Under the pieces are notes generated by a model that saw only the letters and a list, made by a program, of their open reading frames with translations, did not search any database and was not told the origin of the DNA. Source: Scenedesmus sp. ARA3 (lineage: Eukaryota; Chlorophyta; Chlorophyceae; Sphaeropleales; Scenedesmaceae). Taken from it: 50,829 nt of DNA. This document shows positions 33,168 to 44,936 of the stretch, one piece after another. The translations under genes were made by a program, and so were the position numbers. The stretch spans positions 1-50,829 of the forward strand of contig RWJK01001005.1 of the NCBI GenBank assembly GCA_004335835.1, in the 5' to 3' direction. How positions within the stretch are numbered: the stretch's first letter is position 1; every line of letters begins with the position of its first letter.

Positions 33168-36100
33168 ATGAGCGATATGCCAGGCAGGCAGCTGCCGCCA
33201 GGGCAGCAGCTACTGGTGGCCATGTCACCCTCGCCAGGCCAGCCGCAGTTCGTACCAGCGTTCGGCGCAAACCAAATGGGCTTACCCAGCCCGCAGCAGC
33301 AGCAGCAGATGGGTTCGGCAGGCCCGTTGCTCTTCAGCCAGCGGCAGCCGCTGCCGAAGCAGCTCACAGCCGCCATCAAGAGCTGCACTTCTTTAGAAAG
33401 GCTCTCGCAGCTGTTTGCAGCACACCAGGCAGTGCTCAACCCGATCCACATCGCAGCAATGATTACTAAGCTGCCAAAGCTCGACACCAGCAGCACACAC
33501 AACCCCGCAGCAGCTGCCGGTAACGAGCCGGCCTGGAACCTCGGCGCGGGGCAGCTGCAGCAGCTGCAGCTGCGGCAGCTGCTGCAGCAGCTGCTGCTGC
33601 GGCTCAAGGCGCAGGGATGCGGCGAGTACAGCCCCCGGGGCGTGGCAAACATTGTTTGGGCGCTTGCGAAGCTGCAGTGTGCGCCGGATCCGGACTTGCG
33701 CTGCATGCTGTTGGACAAGTTCTGCAGCCAACTGCCGACTGCCGTACCGCAGGACATCTCCAACGTGCTGTGGGGTGTGGCGAAGATCACAAAGGAGCGA
33801 GCAGCAGCCGGCGGCAGCACAGCAGCAGTGCTGCAGCCGCTGGGGTTAGCTGCTGCTGGCTCGGTTTCATCGCCTTCTAGCAGCACCAGTGGCCCGAGCT
33901 TAGCAGGATCTGCTATCAGTGCGCAGAGCTGGGGGCTTGTTGGTGCGCCTGGCAGCCTACCGTCGTCTTCGCTGCACGGCAGCGGCAGTTACGATTCCGC
34001 GCTGGCAGCAGCAGCAGCAGCGGCGCCGCTGCTCGCGCAGGACCAGGTGCGGCTGCTGCTGCAGCACCTGTGCCAGCAGCTGCACACGGCATCAGTGCAG
34101 ACCATCAGCAACAGCTTGTGGGCAGTGGTGGTGCTGCAGCAGGAGCACCAGTGGTGCATGTGTAACTGCTTGGGGGAGGTCCAGAGCCTGCTGAGTGCTT
34201 TGTGCAGGCAGCCGCACCAGGCTCTGCCAGGTCACATTCAGCCTGTGATCCGCTGCATGGCGCAGCTGGCTACCACCTGCAGCAACCATGCAGGGGATGG
34301 CTGGATCGCTTGGCAGCCGCCGCTGCTGCAGCAGCTGCTGGAGTACCTCGGAGGCCAGAAGCAGCAGATGGAGATGCACCATGTGTCCTCGGTGCTTCGG
34401 GATGTGGCCCAGGTGGTGTGTCTGCACCTGCTGCGCGCAAAGCAGCTGCGAGATCAGCAGCAGACACGCGGCGGCGCAGACGCAGCAGCAGCAGCAGCAG
34501 CCGGCAGCCTTGCGCGTAGTAGCAGCAGCAGCGGCGGCAGCCAGCCGCAGCAGCTCAACACAATCTCAGGAGAAGCAGAAGGTGAAGAGGTGCTAGCAAG
34601 ATTGGCTGCTTCTGGAGGGCCCCAGGACTGCTCAAGTACTATTGTGGCACTTGCAATGCTGCAGCCGCAGCTGGAGCAGCTAGGCTTGCAGCATGGTGTT
34701 GCAGCGCTGTGCGGTATGCTGCCGCCTGCAGCATTGCCCCATTTGGGTGAGGAGGCAAGCCAGCGGCTGCTCGCTGCAACAAGCACAGCAGCAGCAGCAG
34801 CAGCAGCAGCTAGCCAGCCAGCCACATCATCATCAGCAGCAGCAGGCCCTGCTGCTATTGCGCCGTCAGCAGCAGCAGCAGCAGTGGCAGCGCAGCACCT
34901 GCAGCTAGTGCTTCCGGAGCAGCAGGGGCAGCAAGTGGCTGGTATGGCGCCCGCAGCACTTGTTACGCCGAGTGCCGCAGCCGGCAGCAGCAGCGCCAGC
35001 AACAGCAGCGGCAGCAACGTAGTCACCGGTGGCGGAGATGCTGCAAGCAGCCTTAGCACAGCAACATCAGCTGCTGCGCCGTCACCGAGCCCTCAGCCGC
35101 AGCAGCAGCCAGGCCAGGCTGCTGTGACACCACCGCCGCCGCCGGCAGCAGCAGCACCGCCCGGCTTCACAGCACTGGAAGACCTGCTGATACCTGATGC
35201 AGCAGCGGCAGAGGCAGCAGCAGCAGCAGCAGCTGGTGCTGCTGCAGCAGGCGGCGGCACGTCACCTGTAGCCGGCGACAGTGGTGGCTCCTTGAGCAGC
35301 CCAAAAAGCCTTGAGCAGAAGCAGCAGCAGCAAGCGGCATCTGGCAGCTCTCCAGCCGGCACTCAGGGCCCCAATCAGCAGCAGCAGCAGCAGCAGCAGC
35401 AGTCTTCGGCAACAGCTTCTCCTACACCCCCAGCAGCAGCAGCAGCAGTGTCCCCCAGGCAGCCGCCGCCTCCGCCACCGCAGTCGCACCAGCTGCAAGG
35501 GCTCTCCTCCACGCGTGCCAGTGCCGGCAGCAGTGCGGAGCCGCTGCCGCTGTCAGCTGCTGGCAGTGCTGCTGCTGCATTTGACAGTGCTGCAGGAGAT
35601 GAGAGCCATGCAAGTGTCGATAAAGAGGAAGCGGCTGCGCGCCAGCTCACACATAACATCGCAAATGCAGACAGCGTGTATCAGCTGGCCGAGATCGTCT
35701 CTGCGCACAGCAGCGTGATGGATATGATCCATATAACAGCCTGCATCACGCGCATGTCCAAGGTTCTGGGCACCTCCCTCTCCGCAGCCAGCCAGGCAGC
35801 AGCAGCCTCGCTGCTGCCGCTGCTGGGCGGAAAGCTGCTGCAGGTGCTGCCAAATGCGAATGCACGCGGCATTGCAAACGTCCTGTGGGGCTACGGTCGG
35901 CTGAGAAACCTGCCGCAGAGCGAGTTGCTACCTGAGCTGCTTAAAGCTTTCCTGCAGCAGCTGCCCACAGCAGCATGCAGAGACAGTGCAGTGGTGCTGT
36001 GGAGCCTAGCCAGGCTCACAGAAGGACAAGGTATGCTAGGAGTAGGCGTGGCGCCAGATCTACTGTTGCAGCTGGGCAGGCAGGTGTTGGATCAGCTGGC

Positions 36101-36324
36101 GGCTGCAGCAGCAGCAGCAATGGAGCCGCAGGGCAGCCAGCCGCCGCCGGCGGCTGCAACCGCGCAGCAGCAGCAGCAGCAGCAGCAGTTTGCAGGGGAT
36201 GGTGCTGTGGGGAAGCATGAGCAGCGGGAGCATGCTGCAGAGGCGTCTGCTCCTCCTTCCTCCCGAGACATCAGCAACAGCCTCATGGCACTGGCGCGCC
36301 TGGGCTTCGTGCCAGAAGAAGCCC

Positions 36325-36358
<34 letters not shown>

Positions 36359-38666
36359 CAAGAGCACGGCAGCAGCAGCTGCACAGCCGGCACCTCCACA
36401 GTCTCCCGCAGCAGCAGCAGCAGCAGCTGCTGCTGCTGCTGATCAGCAGGCGGCAGCAATGCAAGGCCTGTCACTGCAAGCAGATGCGGCACAGCCAGCA
36501 GCACAGCCGGAGCAGGCAGCAGCAGCAGCGAGTCAGGCCGCCCACCAGCAGCAGCAGCAGCAGCAGCCGCAGCGAAAGCCTTGGTCCAAGCCTCTGGTAC
36601 TGCCCATCGCGCCGATCAAGGTCGTGGTGCAGTTCATACTGCGGCACGCCGCAGCCGCCAAAACTCTGGACTTGCAGGAGGCCGCCACTGCCCTCAAGCA
36701 GCTCGGCTTGCAGGAACTTTCTAGCCAGGTGGTGGCTACGATCTGCTCGCCGTCAGTGCCCGGCGGGCCGCCAGGTCAGCACGCCGGCGGCGGCGGCTAC
36801 GAGCCCGGGACACACCACCACGGCATGGTGGGCTTGGGACACATGGGTCCCGGCGCGCTGCCGTACGGGCATGGCGGGATGCAGTACTTCCATCACCACC
36901 AAAGCATTCAGCAGAGCATGCAGCAGGGCATGCAGCAGCAGGGTGAATTTGGTGCAGGCGTGCGCCCGCCAGGTCACATGTATGGTGGGCCCGGCCTGTC
37001 GGGCCGCGCCGGCAGCGGCGGCTACGGCGGCGCAGCAGCTGCTGCTGCAGGCGGCTACGCCAGCTCTGCTTCTGGCGCTGTGCTGGCACGATCACATGGC
37101 ACCCAGTCAGCACCATATCAACAGCAGCAGCAGCAAGGTGGGGCGCCGCATGCGCCATCTGTCAGCATGCCGTCCACGATCAACCTGTCTGGCACGCAGC
37201 TTGCGGGGCTGCTGCAGCAGCAGCGCCGGCAGCAGCCGCTGCCAATGTCTGGGCCAGCGTATGGCGCAGGCTGGCTGCCCGGCAAAGGCTCTCAAGAGCA
37301 GCAGCAGCAGCAGCGGCGGCAGGGCAGCGGGCTCGGCGGCAGCGGCGCGGCATGCCTGGTACCTGGCATGGACAGCAGCGGCATGATGGCTCAGCAGCAG
37401 CAGCAGCAGCCGTACCGTGTGTACATGCCAGGTGGCGGCGGTGGCTCGCCAGGGATGCGGAGGCTGTCCGGAGGTGCCCATCAAGGCATGTCATCTTCTT
37501 ATGCAGGCGATGGATCTCAGGCTGGTGGTGGTTATATGTCCGGCGCAGCAGCAGGGGCAGGAGGAATGCAGCTGCATTACCAGCAGCGCCAGCAGCAGCA
37601 GCAGGAGCAGTGGGGTCAGATGGCTGGCCAGTCTGCGCGGCGGCTGTCAGGGCAGCAGCAGGCAGAGGTGCTGCACCAGCAGCAGCTGCAGCAGCAGAGC
37701 TACGGCATGGCCGGCGCGCAGCAGCAGGGCGGTGTGCAGTACGTGTTTGTACCTCAGCAGTACAACGCACCGCAACAGCAGCAGCTGCCGGGAGCATACA
37801 TGGTCCCACAACAAGGCCTGCAGCAGCAGCAGCAGCAGCCTGCTGATGCAGGCATGATGATGCAGCAGGTGCTGCAGCAGCAGCAGCAGCAGCAGGGGGC
37901 GGCAGAGCAGCAGCAGATGGTCATGGTTCCAGTCTCAATGGCTGCTTCATTGCTCAACATGGGCCAGCCAGCCAGCAGCTTGCCAGGTCAGCAGCAGCAG
38001 CAGCAGCAGCAAGGGCTGGCAGCAGCAGGCGCTGTGCTGCAGATGCAGCAGCCAACCGCAGGGGAGGCATGGCTGGGATCAGCTCAAGGATTTGCAGGCG
38101 CTGGGCAGCAGCAGCAGCAGCAGAGCCAGCAGCTCATGCAGACGCTGCCCCAGATCCAGGCAGCAGCAGCTGCTGCTGCTGGCAGCGGCGGCGGTGCTAT
38201 GCCTGGCCAGTTTGCTATGCAGGGAGGCGCAGGAGCCGTAGCAGCTCCAGGTGTTGGTGGCATGCAGTATCAAGCCAGCACTGGTATGCTTGTGAACGCG
38301 AATGAGTACGGGGTTCCTGTTGAATCTGAGGTGTTGATATCTGGGCAGCTGCCGCAGATTGTCGGAGGTAGCCCGCTGGCGGCAGACTATGCAGCAATGG
38401 GACTTGGTGCCCCACAGCAGCAGCAGCAGCAGGTGTATGGTGTAATGCCAGGAGCAGGCAGCATGATGCAGCAGCAGGGAATGCGGGTAGGGCTGGAACC
38501 TCCCGGCCTGTACATGCAGCAGCAGCCGCAGCAGCAGGATGCTATGCAGCTGATGTATGGTGTGGCGCAGCAGGGGGTGCCCATGCACCAGCAGCAGCAG
38601 CAAGGCGGCATGTTGATGGGGCCAGGGGTTGGCTATTCTTTCCAAGGTGGCCAGTTTCAGCAGTAG
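33168..38666 (+). CDS. OPR-like (octotricopeptide-repeat) Gln/Ala-rich protein, single exon
   Basis: One uninterrupted 1832-codon frame, stop TAG 38664-38666. It contains helical repeats of the octotricopeptide/FAST-kinase-like kind, recognised by the core [S/R][P/D]x[G/D][I/V][A/S]Nx[L/V]WxxAKL. Examples are SPRGVANIVWALAKL (about 154-168), PQDISNVLWGVAKI (about 193-206), VQTISNSLWAVVVL (about 310), ANARGIANVLWGYGRL (about 897-912), CRDSAVVLWSLARL (about 937) and SRDISNSLMALARLGF (about 1032). Two repeat blocks, about 66-210 and 825-955, start with similar helices (LTAAIKSCTSLERLSQLF; LTHNIANADSVYQLAEIV). The rest is Ala, Gln, Ser and Pro runs; residues about 1198-1832 are Gln/Gly/Met-rich and likely disordered. 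OPR proteins bind organellar RNA, so a role in plastid or mitochondrial RNA metabolism is likely. No clear transit peptide or RAP domain is seen. Confidence 0.85.
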
Positions 38667-38790
38667 CAGCAGCAGCAGCAGGGGTGGCCCATGCAGCAGC
38701 AGCAGCAGCAGCAGCATGCTGATGGGGGCGCCAGGGGTCGGCTATACTGTCCAGGGTGGCCAGTTTCAACAGCAGCAGCAGCAGAGCACA
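38589..38790 (+). repeat. Copy of the OPR-like C-terminal coding end past the stop
   Basis: The last about 25 codons (GPGVGYSFQGGQFQQ) recur at about 38697-38785 (reading MLMGAPGVGYTVQGGQFQQQ in one frame) after the TAG at 38664. The spacing is about 110 bp. Confidence 0.85.
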
Positions 38791-41700
38791 GCACTCTTGC
38801 TGTAGCTCGCAGCTGCAGTTGCAGCACTCTGCAGCAGTGTGGCTGGCTGGCCAGAAACAAGTATTGTGGAATGCGTTGATGGCTGGGTGTTTGCTGCACA
38901 TTCTGGCATGGCTTGTGAGAGAGGCAGGAGTGGCACGGTGGTGGATCTGTCTGCCCATTCGCACCATCATGCGCGTGGTGCTGCTTGTCCTGTTAGTCTG
39001 GATGTGGTGGCATCTTTCCATAGCGGCATGGTTGGATGAAAGTGCGCGTGGCCCAAGTGTGCGGCATCTGTGCAGTATCTGTCCTGCCTGAGTGGTGTGG
39101 TGCCTTTGTTTCACCCTCGCCGTGTTGCTTTCGGCGCAAGACCCGTCACGTGCAGCGCACGGGCTGTCACATTCACGGCAGTTCATCAGCAGTGGAGGGA
39201 TTGCGGATACTGGGGCACAGCTCGTGCATGCTAACATGCATGCTAACATGCATGCTAACATTGCACCTGTGCAGCATCTGTGCCTTCGTATGGGCCGGTG
39301 TTTGAGTCCAGCTGCCAATGGCCGTGGTCGCCTTGATTTCAGAACTTCCTGAGCACTGCATGCCGTGCTGGCGCAGCCGCTGATACAGCGCTGGTTGCCT
39401 GCATAAAGGGGGGCATTGACAGCTGATCAGGCGCTCTGAAACCAAGCCTGCGTGGCAGCGGCAGTGCACCAAACCACACGTGAGGGGAGCTATGCTGCCG
39501 GGTTGTGCTCTGGTTGGCGAGCCGGCCTTGCGGCTGGATGTATCGTGTTACATCGTGTTGCGCTTCAAGACTTGTTGCATCAGAAGCTTTGCATGTGAGC
39601 AGGCTGGCAGGCACATGCATTGATGCTGCACGCCTTTTGCTGAGTCAATCGGCACCGTTGCAAGCCATGCTGCATGCAGCTAGCTGCCGTCCGCTCAACT
39701 GGTTGCTGCTGCAGCTGCGCTTGAGCAGGGTGTGCGATGTTGGCGGGCCATTGGTTGCTGCAGCAGGAGCACTGGCGCAGCGGTCAAGCCATAATCAGGC
39801 CTGCAGCTGTGTGTATCTGCTGCATGTGTGGCCCCAGGCGGTATGCGGGATCACTGGCAGTGCCTTTTGCCGCCTTCTGGCCTCCACAGCCGCCCGCAGT
39901 GTTTGCATCCGTCAGCTGTTCGACTTGTGCTTGTTCAGTTGCTGTGGACTGATGGATTGCGTGGTTGCTGCACGCCACACTGAGCTGTTTGCTTAGGCAG
40001 CAGCTCCGTGCAGGGCATTCGCCGTCTCTTTCTTCTAGTCTTTACTTCTTTATGACGTTATTTTGTTAGGCACTACGATGCTGGCACAACTGGCTGGTGT
40101 GTGATGTTGTGCGGGATCACAATGCAGTTGCTGCATCGCCTATGCAGCAGTGGTATCTCAATGTGGGCTTGCAGTGACAGGCCCGCCCGCAGCATGCCGT
40201 GCAAACGGAGGCTGCGGGCGGCTGTTACGGATGTAGGGTTGGCGTATGTACACCATCGGGCGATCATCCGGTGGTGCAGCAATTGGCACTTGTATTTGCT
40301 GCATGGGGGAGTGGGGTGTGTATAGATCGAGCCTGATGGGACATGCAGGCTCAGTCATGTCATGCTGCACGGCACTGCAGCTTGGTGGCGGGCTGCTTGT
40401 GCGTCTGCTCCACACAAACACCTAATCCGTCTTGTGCTGCTGCAGCGGCTGCCGTGCATGCAATGCAAGCTGTGTGTGTATGTGTGCTGGGGCTGGTTTG
40501 CGACCCAGCCAGCTGGCTGGTCTGCATTGATGCTGCACCAGAGGCATCATGGGTGACCTGATGTGGCGCAAACGTCAATTTTAAAGGATAGACAAACACA
40601 CACACATCTGGTGTGTTGTTTCACCCTTGCAGAGTAGAGCACACGGGCCCTGGCCCTGTCTGCGCCGTTGCCACGAGTGAGCGCATTACACAAAGGCGTG
40701 GCTGCGGTCGATATGTGTGTGTGCGTGATTAGGAGCCAGGGCGTGCGCGTCCTGTCCTCCTCGTGGCATCTTACTTGCTCATTCGAGCCTTCTTTGTTTT
40801 GCATACTAAGACTTGTGGGGCTGGCTCTTTGGCCGCAGTGCAGCCTGATTCTACTGCCTCCGTACTACTACTATTACTACTACTATTACGAATACTCGGT
40901 CCTGCCTGCTGTCACATGTGAGCTGTATTTGACGCCAGCAGCGGCAGCAGCATAGCATCCCTGCATGCTGCTGCTGCTGCTGCGGCTGGTTGGCGGCTGT
41001 TATTGCGCATTGCTGCGGGGGCCTGCTGCTGCGTGTGTCATTTCATGCGCGTCGGCAGACGCCTGCGCATCGCGCTGCATACTGGAACAACCCGGCTGCA
41101 TGTTAGCGAACCTGCGCGCGAATGGGTTGGCTTTGGCTGTACTGAACGGCTGCAGGTGGTGTATGGCATGCTGCTGTGTCTGTTCTCGCATGCTGCAACA
41201 TGCCCAGGATTGGGCGGAGCACAAGCTGTCTGGCACTGCTCCTGTTGCTGCAACCCCTCGGCCGCGCTGCGCACACAGTGCACTGTATGCGCAGCAGCGG
41301 CAGCTCAAAGCACAGGGCTCAGGCGTTGCGGCAGAGATCAGATCAACCTGTTGGCACTCTGTGTCTGTGACGCGGTGGCAGTGGATTGCAAAGTGCTTGC
41401 AGGCGGCTTGGTGCTCTGTCTGGCAGTCGGCTTTGTGGATGTGCTTGATTGTGTTTGCCAGATGCGTGCGTGCTGCAGCAGCAGCTGCAGCACGCGTTGG
41501 ACGAACCAGGTTGAATGGGCTGAGGTAGAACATCGCGACAATGGCGCTCAACTCGCTCAGCAACGCGCTGAGCTGAGTTGCGCTTGCCCGAGCTTGGTAT
41601 GGAAAGGACTTGCCTGTGTGATGCGTATTGCGATCGGTCTGTAGGCTGTGCACCCTTTGCTTTTCTGCTCCGTGGTGGCTATCGTATATGAGGTGCATGG

Positions 41701-43716
41701 CACAGCATGTGCTGCCTTGTGTTGTGCGGGCGTAGTTGAAATGCATGCGTTGACAGACTCTGATTTTGGCCCCAGCCAAAGGCGTAGTGGGATGTGCTGA
41801 GGTGAGGTGCGCTACTACTGATCGTCGCCTGCGTCTGCTTCCATAAACGTGCTGATGGAGGCATGGACGCTGCTTTGCAGCATTTTATGCTCTTGTGGCT
41901 GCCAACAGTGCTTGCCTTTCTGATCTATGCTGATCAGCACAGGTCTTGCGTTGATTGAGCAGTGGGCGTGATCCTGCAGCAGCTCTGCAGTGTGGTGCAG
42001 CAGGCTGCAGCCAGGCACCTCTGTTGCTTGCACTCATTTGTCTGTCATGCGGCCGTCTGCTGCCAGTCTTATGCGCTCTAGTGTCGGTGCGTCGCGTGCG
42101 TGCTCCGCAATCGGTGGCTCTGCGGGTTATGCGTACGTGGTAGAAGGGTGGTACGGCCTACCGCCGCTGCTCCCTGTGCACGACGCTGCTGCTGCAGCGG
42201 CGCTGCGGCCACACATGCTGCTGTGCCGGCCTAAGAATGGTGCAGGAATGAGCTGCGGCGGTATATGCTCAGTTGTTTGAGGCGGGGGTATATACACCCA
42301 GGGGCCAGTTCCCCGGGGTGCAGTCGCGGCTGTTGCTACAGCCTGTCTTACGGTATCATTGCACAGTGGCCGTGTGGCTTGGCGGGGTTTTGGATGCACT
42401 TTGATCGCAAAAAAAAAACCCCGTCGGCGCCGCAGCTGAGCCTGCATGGATTGAGCTGGGGAGCTGTGGCAGCAGCAACGATCATGTCTGCTTGTGACGT
42501 TATCTTGCACTGCAAGTGCGGTGGGTGCTGAGGCTGGGTCGGTATATTGGCGCCTCATGCTTGTGTGAGCTGCATGGGCACTGCATGATGCAGCGCACAC
42601 TGTACTGCAGTGTAGCTGCAGCACTCGTATTATGTTGTCGTATTTCCTGGTTGGATCGCATGCCAGGCCCACAAGAATAGCAAGGAAAAGACATACTGCA
42701 CGACCATACCCTCAGTTTGGCAGGCTGCGTGGAGGCTTTGTTTCGGCAATCGGCCTGACAGTGCAGGCCGGACTGAAGTTCAGTGTGCCGACGGGACTTC
42801 TTGGGGGTTTCTTGGTGGCTGTAATGCAAATGGCGTGGTTGCAGCGTGCATGTTTGCCGTAGCTGCACCACGCATGCTGCAGTTTGCGGCAGCATATGCC
42901 TCTGCTTTGGGTGTGCTGCCCTGTTTGGGTCGGCAGGCATTGTATGTGCTATTGGCACAATGTTGTGCTGATAGATGAGGTGCTGGAGGCTCTAGTGCCA
43001 GGCCTGAAACGTGTCAGCTGCGGGTGGCTCTTGGCCGCAAGGTTTGGGTTGTTGCATGTCGGCAGTTCATTGCCAGGCACCTCGACTTGCAGTTGGCAAG
43101 TCTGTGGCAGCTGTAGCAGAGACTAGGGCAAGCAGCAAGCCACCTCCAGCAATGTTGCTGCTGCATTTGTGCCACTGCACGGTGCACTGGCAGCCGTTGT
43201 GGTGTGTTCTGCATTGAGTTTTCTGCGTGGATGTTGCATGTGTTGAGAGGCAGCTCTGTCACTCAATGACCAGGCTGGTTATGGTGAGGTGGCACTGATG
43301 AGGGAGCAGCGTCTGCCCTCTGGAGTTCAATTTGTAATATTATACATCTCTTCTGGCCCAGGGATCGTCTGTTTGCCGAACAGGTACTGCCGAGAAGCCA
43401 GCACTGCTGCAGAGTGACTGCAGTGCCACTCAAAGCCCTAGAGGGGCACCAGAGCGGTGCAGACCTGCTGATTGATAAAGCTCCGACGCCGCAAGGCGTG
43501 TTGTCTGATCAAAGAAAGTGCAGTGCAGTCTCTGAACACAATCGGCATCCCTCGCAAGTTCCGCTCAACGGTTGTAGTCACTGCCTTTCAACGTTCACTT
43601 CAAATAAACTCGCTGCAAGTTCTTCTAAACGTACTGCGGACGTATTTCCGCTTCGAAGCTCATCCTCGCTTTCACCAGGCAGCGAGAATCAAACAGCAGC
43701 AGCAAGCAGAAGCAGC
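38667..43716 (+). other. 5-kb stretch without a supported gene
   Basis: TG-rich on the plus strand, like the 3' region of the site-2 protease gene. The many short ORFs do not join into a model. It holds the OPR-like 3' copy, a 12-bp repeat near 39224-39259 (ATGCATGCTAAC, three units) and a TAC/TAT triplet run at about 40862-40890. The first TGTAA after the OPR-like stop that I find is at 42820-42824. It could be a very long 3'-UTR, a non-coding RNA or intergenic DNA. Confidence 0.45.
39224..39259. repeat. 12-bp tandem repeat, three units
   Basis: The unit ATGCATGCTAAC repeats; each unit contains the palindrome ATGCAT. Confidence 0.85.
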
Positions 43717-44891
43717 ATGGCACGGGTGCTGGCAGTCTGCTTGCCAGACCCCAGCAGCTTGCAGGATGCGGTGCACTGGGAAGGATGGGGCACATCTCTA
43801 GCATGTAAGGCTGTGAGACGACCGCAAGTCAGCTTTGCACAACATGAACTGAGTCAGCAGAAAGGCGTGCTGACGCCCAACTGCTGTGTGCTGCATGCAG
43901 GGTGGGCTCATGCAGGTGAACAATGGTGCTGTCAGGCCACCTCAAACATGAATTCGGTGAAATTTTCTGCATTTGCATTTGCATTTAAATTTGCTGTGCT
44001 GCAGTGCCTACTCCACAAGCCCTGCCAGTCATCCGCCCATCACAATAACCGCAAATTCAAGCGCAACTGTGCACACAAGCTGCATCTGTTACACAGCCTG
44101 CATCAGCTGCACCTGCTGCTTTCCCTGTTTCTTACAGCTGGCAACGACCAAGCGCTGCTGCAGCAGCTCTGCACGCTGCTGTTTTCCCGGGACGCCTCCC
44201 AAGGCTTGGGCATGAACATCGTGCGCTACAACATTGGCGGAGCAGACCCAGCAGCAGCGGCAGAGTACAGGACAGGAGCTGCAGTGCCGTGCCTCAGGCG
44301 CCCAGATGGCAGTTATGACTGGTGAGGGCTTTATGCTGTGGTATGTTTTGTATTTGTTTTGTAGACATTTACCTTCGGACTGGAATCAGCAGCACACACC
44401 GCCGACCCTCAAGCCTGTTGGAAAGCTGCTGCTCTGCTGGCTGGCTTGACCTGCTGTTGTTGCTCCTTCTGCTGCTGTTGTTGTGTTGCAGGGAGGCTGA
44501 TGCTGCACAGGTGGCTGTGCTGCTGGAAGCAGTGCGGCTTGGTGCCGACATCTTTGAGGCGTTTGTGAACAGCCCACCATACTTCTGGACTGTCTCTGGG
44601 TCCAGCAGGTGACACAGCTGTCATACGCTTTTTCAAATGCAAATGTAACATGTAACAAAAAGATGACAGCTGCGCTGTTGCACGTGTGCGGCAGATGCAC
44701 CTGCTGGGCGTGCACCTGCAGCCTGCAGGACTTGCAACTTGTGAAGACAGTCGCATGGTGGGAGCCTGGCAGGCGACCCTCGAATTGCAAACTTTGACAT
44801 ATGCACAGCTGCTAATGAGCAGCACCTATCTTGCTGGCAGCACATGGGCGCGTGTATATGGCCATAGGCAGAGGTGCTTCTGATCAGGTGT

Positions 44892-44936
<45 letters not shown>

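Noticed and set aside
39505..39996. 163-codon plus-strand ORF
   Set aside because: Cys/Leu/Arg-rich composition typical of frame shadows of TG/GC-rich DNA; no motif and no start context.
40965..41528. 187-codon plus-strand ORF
   Set aside because: No recognisable domain, an overlapping 259-codon minus ORF and a second plus frame are equally open, and no splice model connects it.
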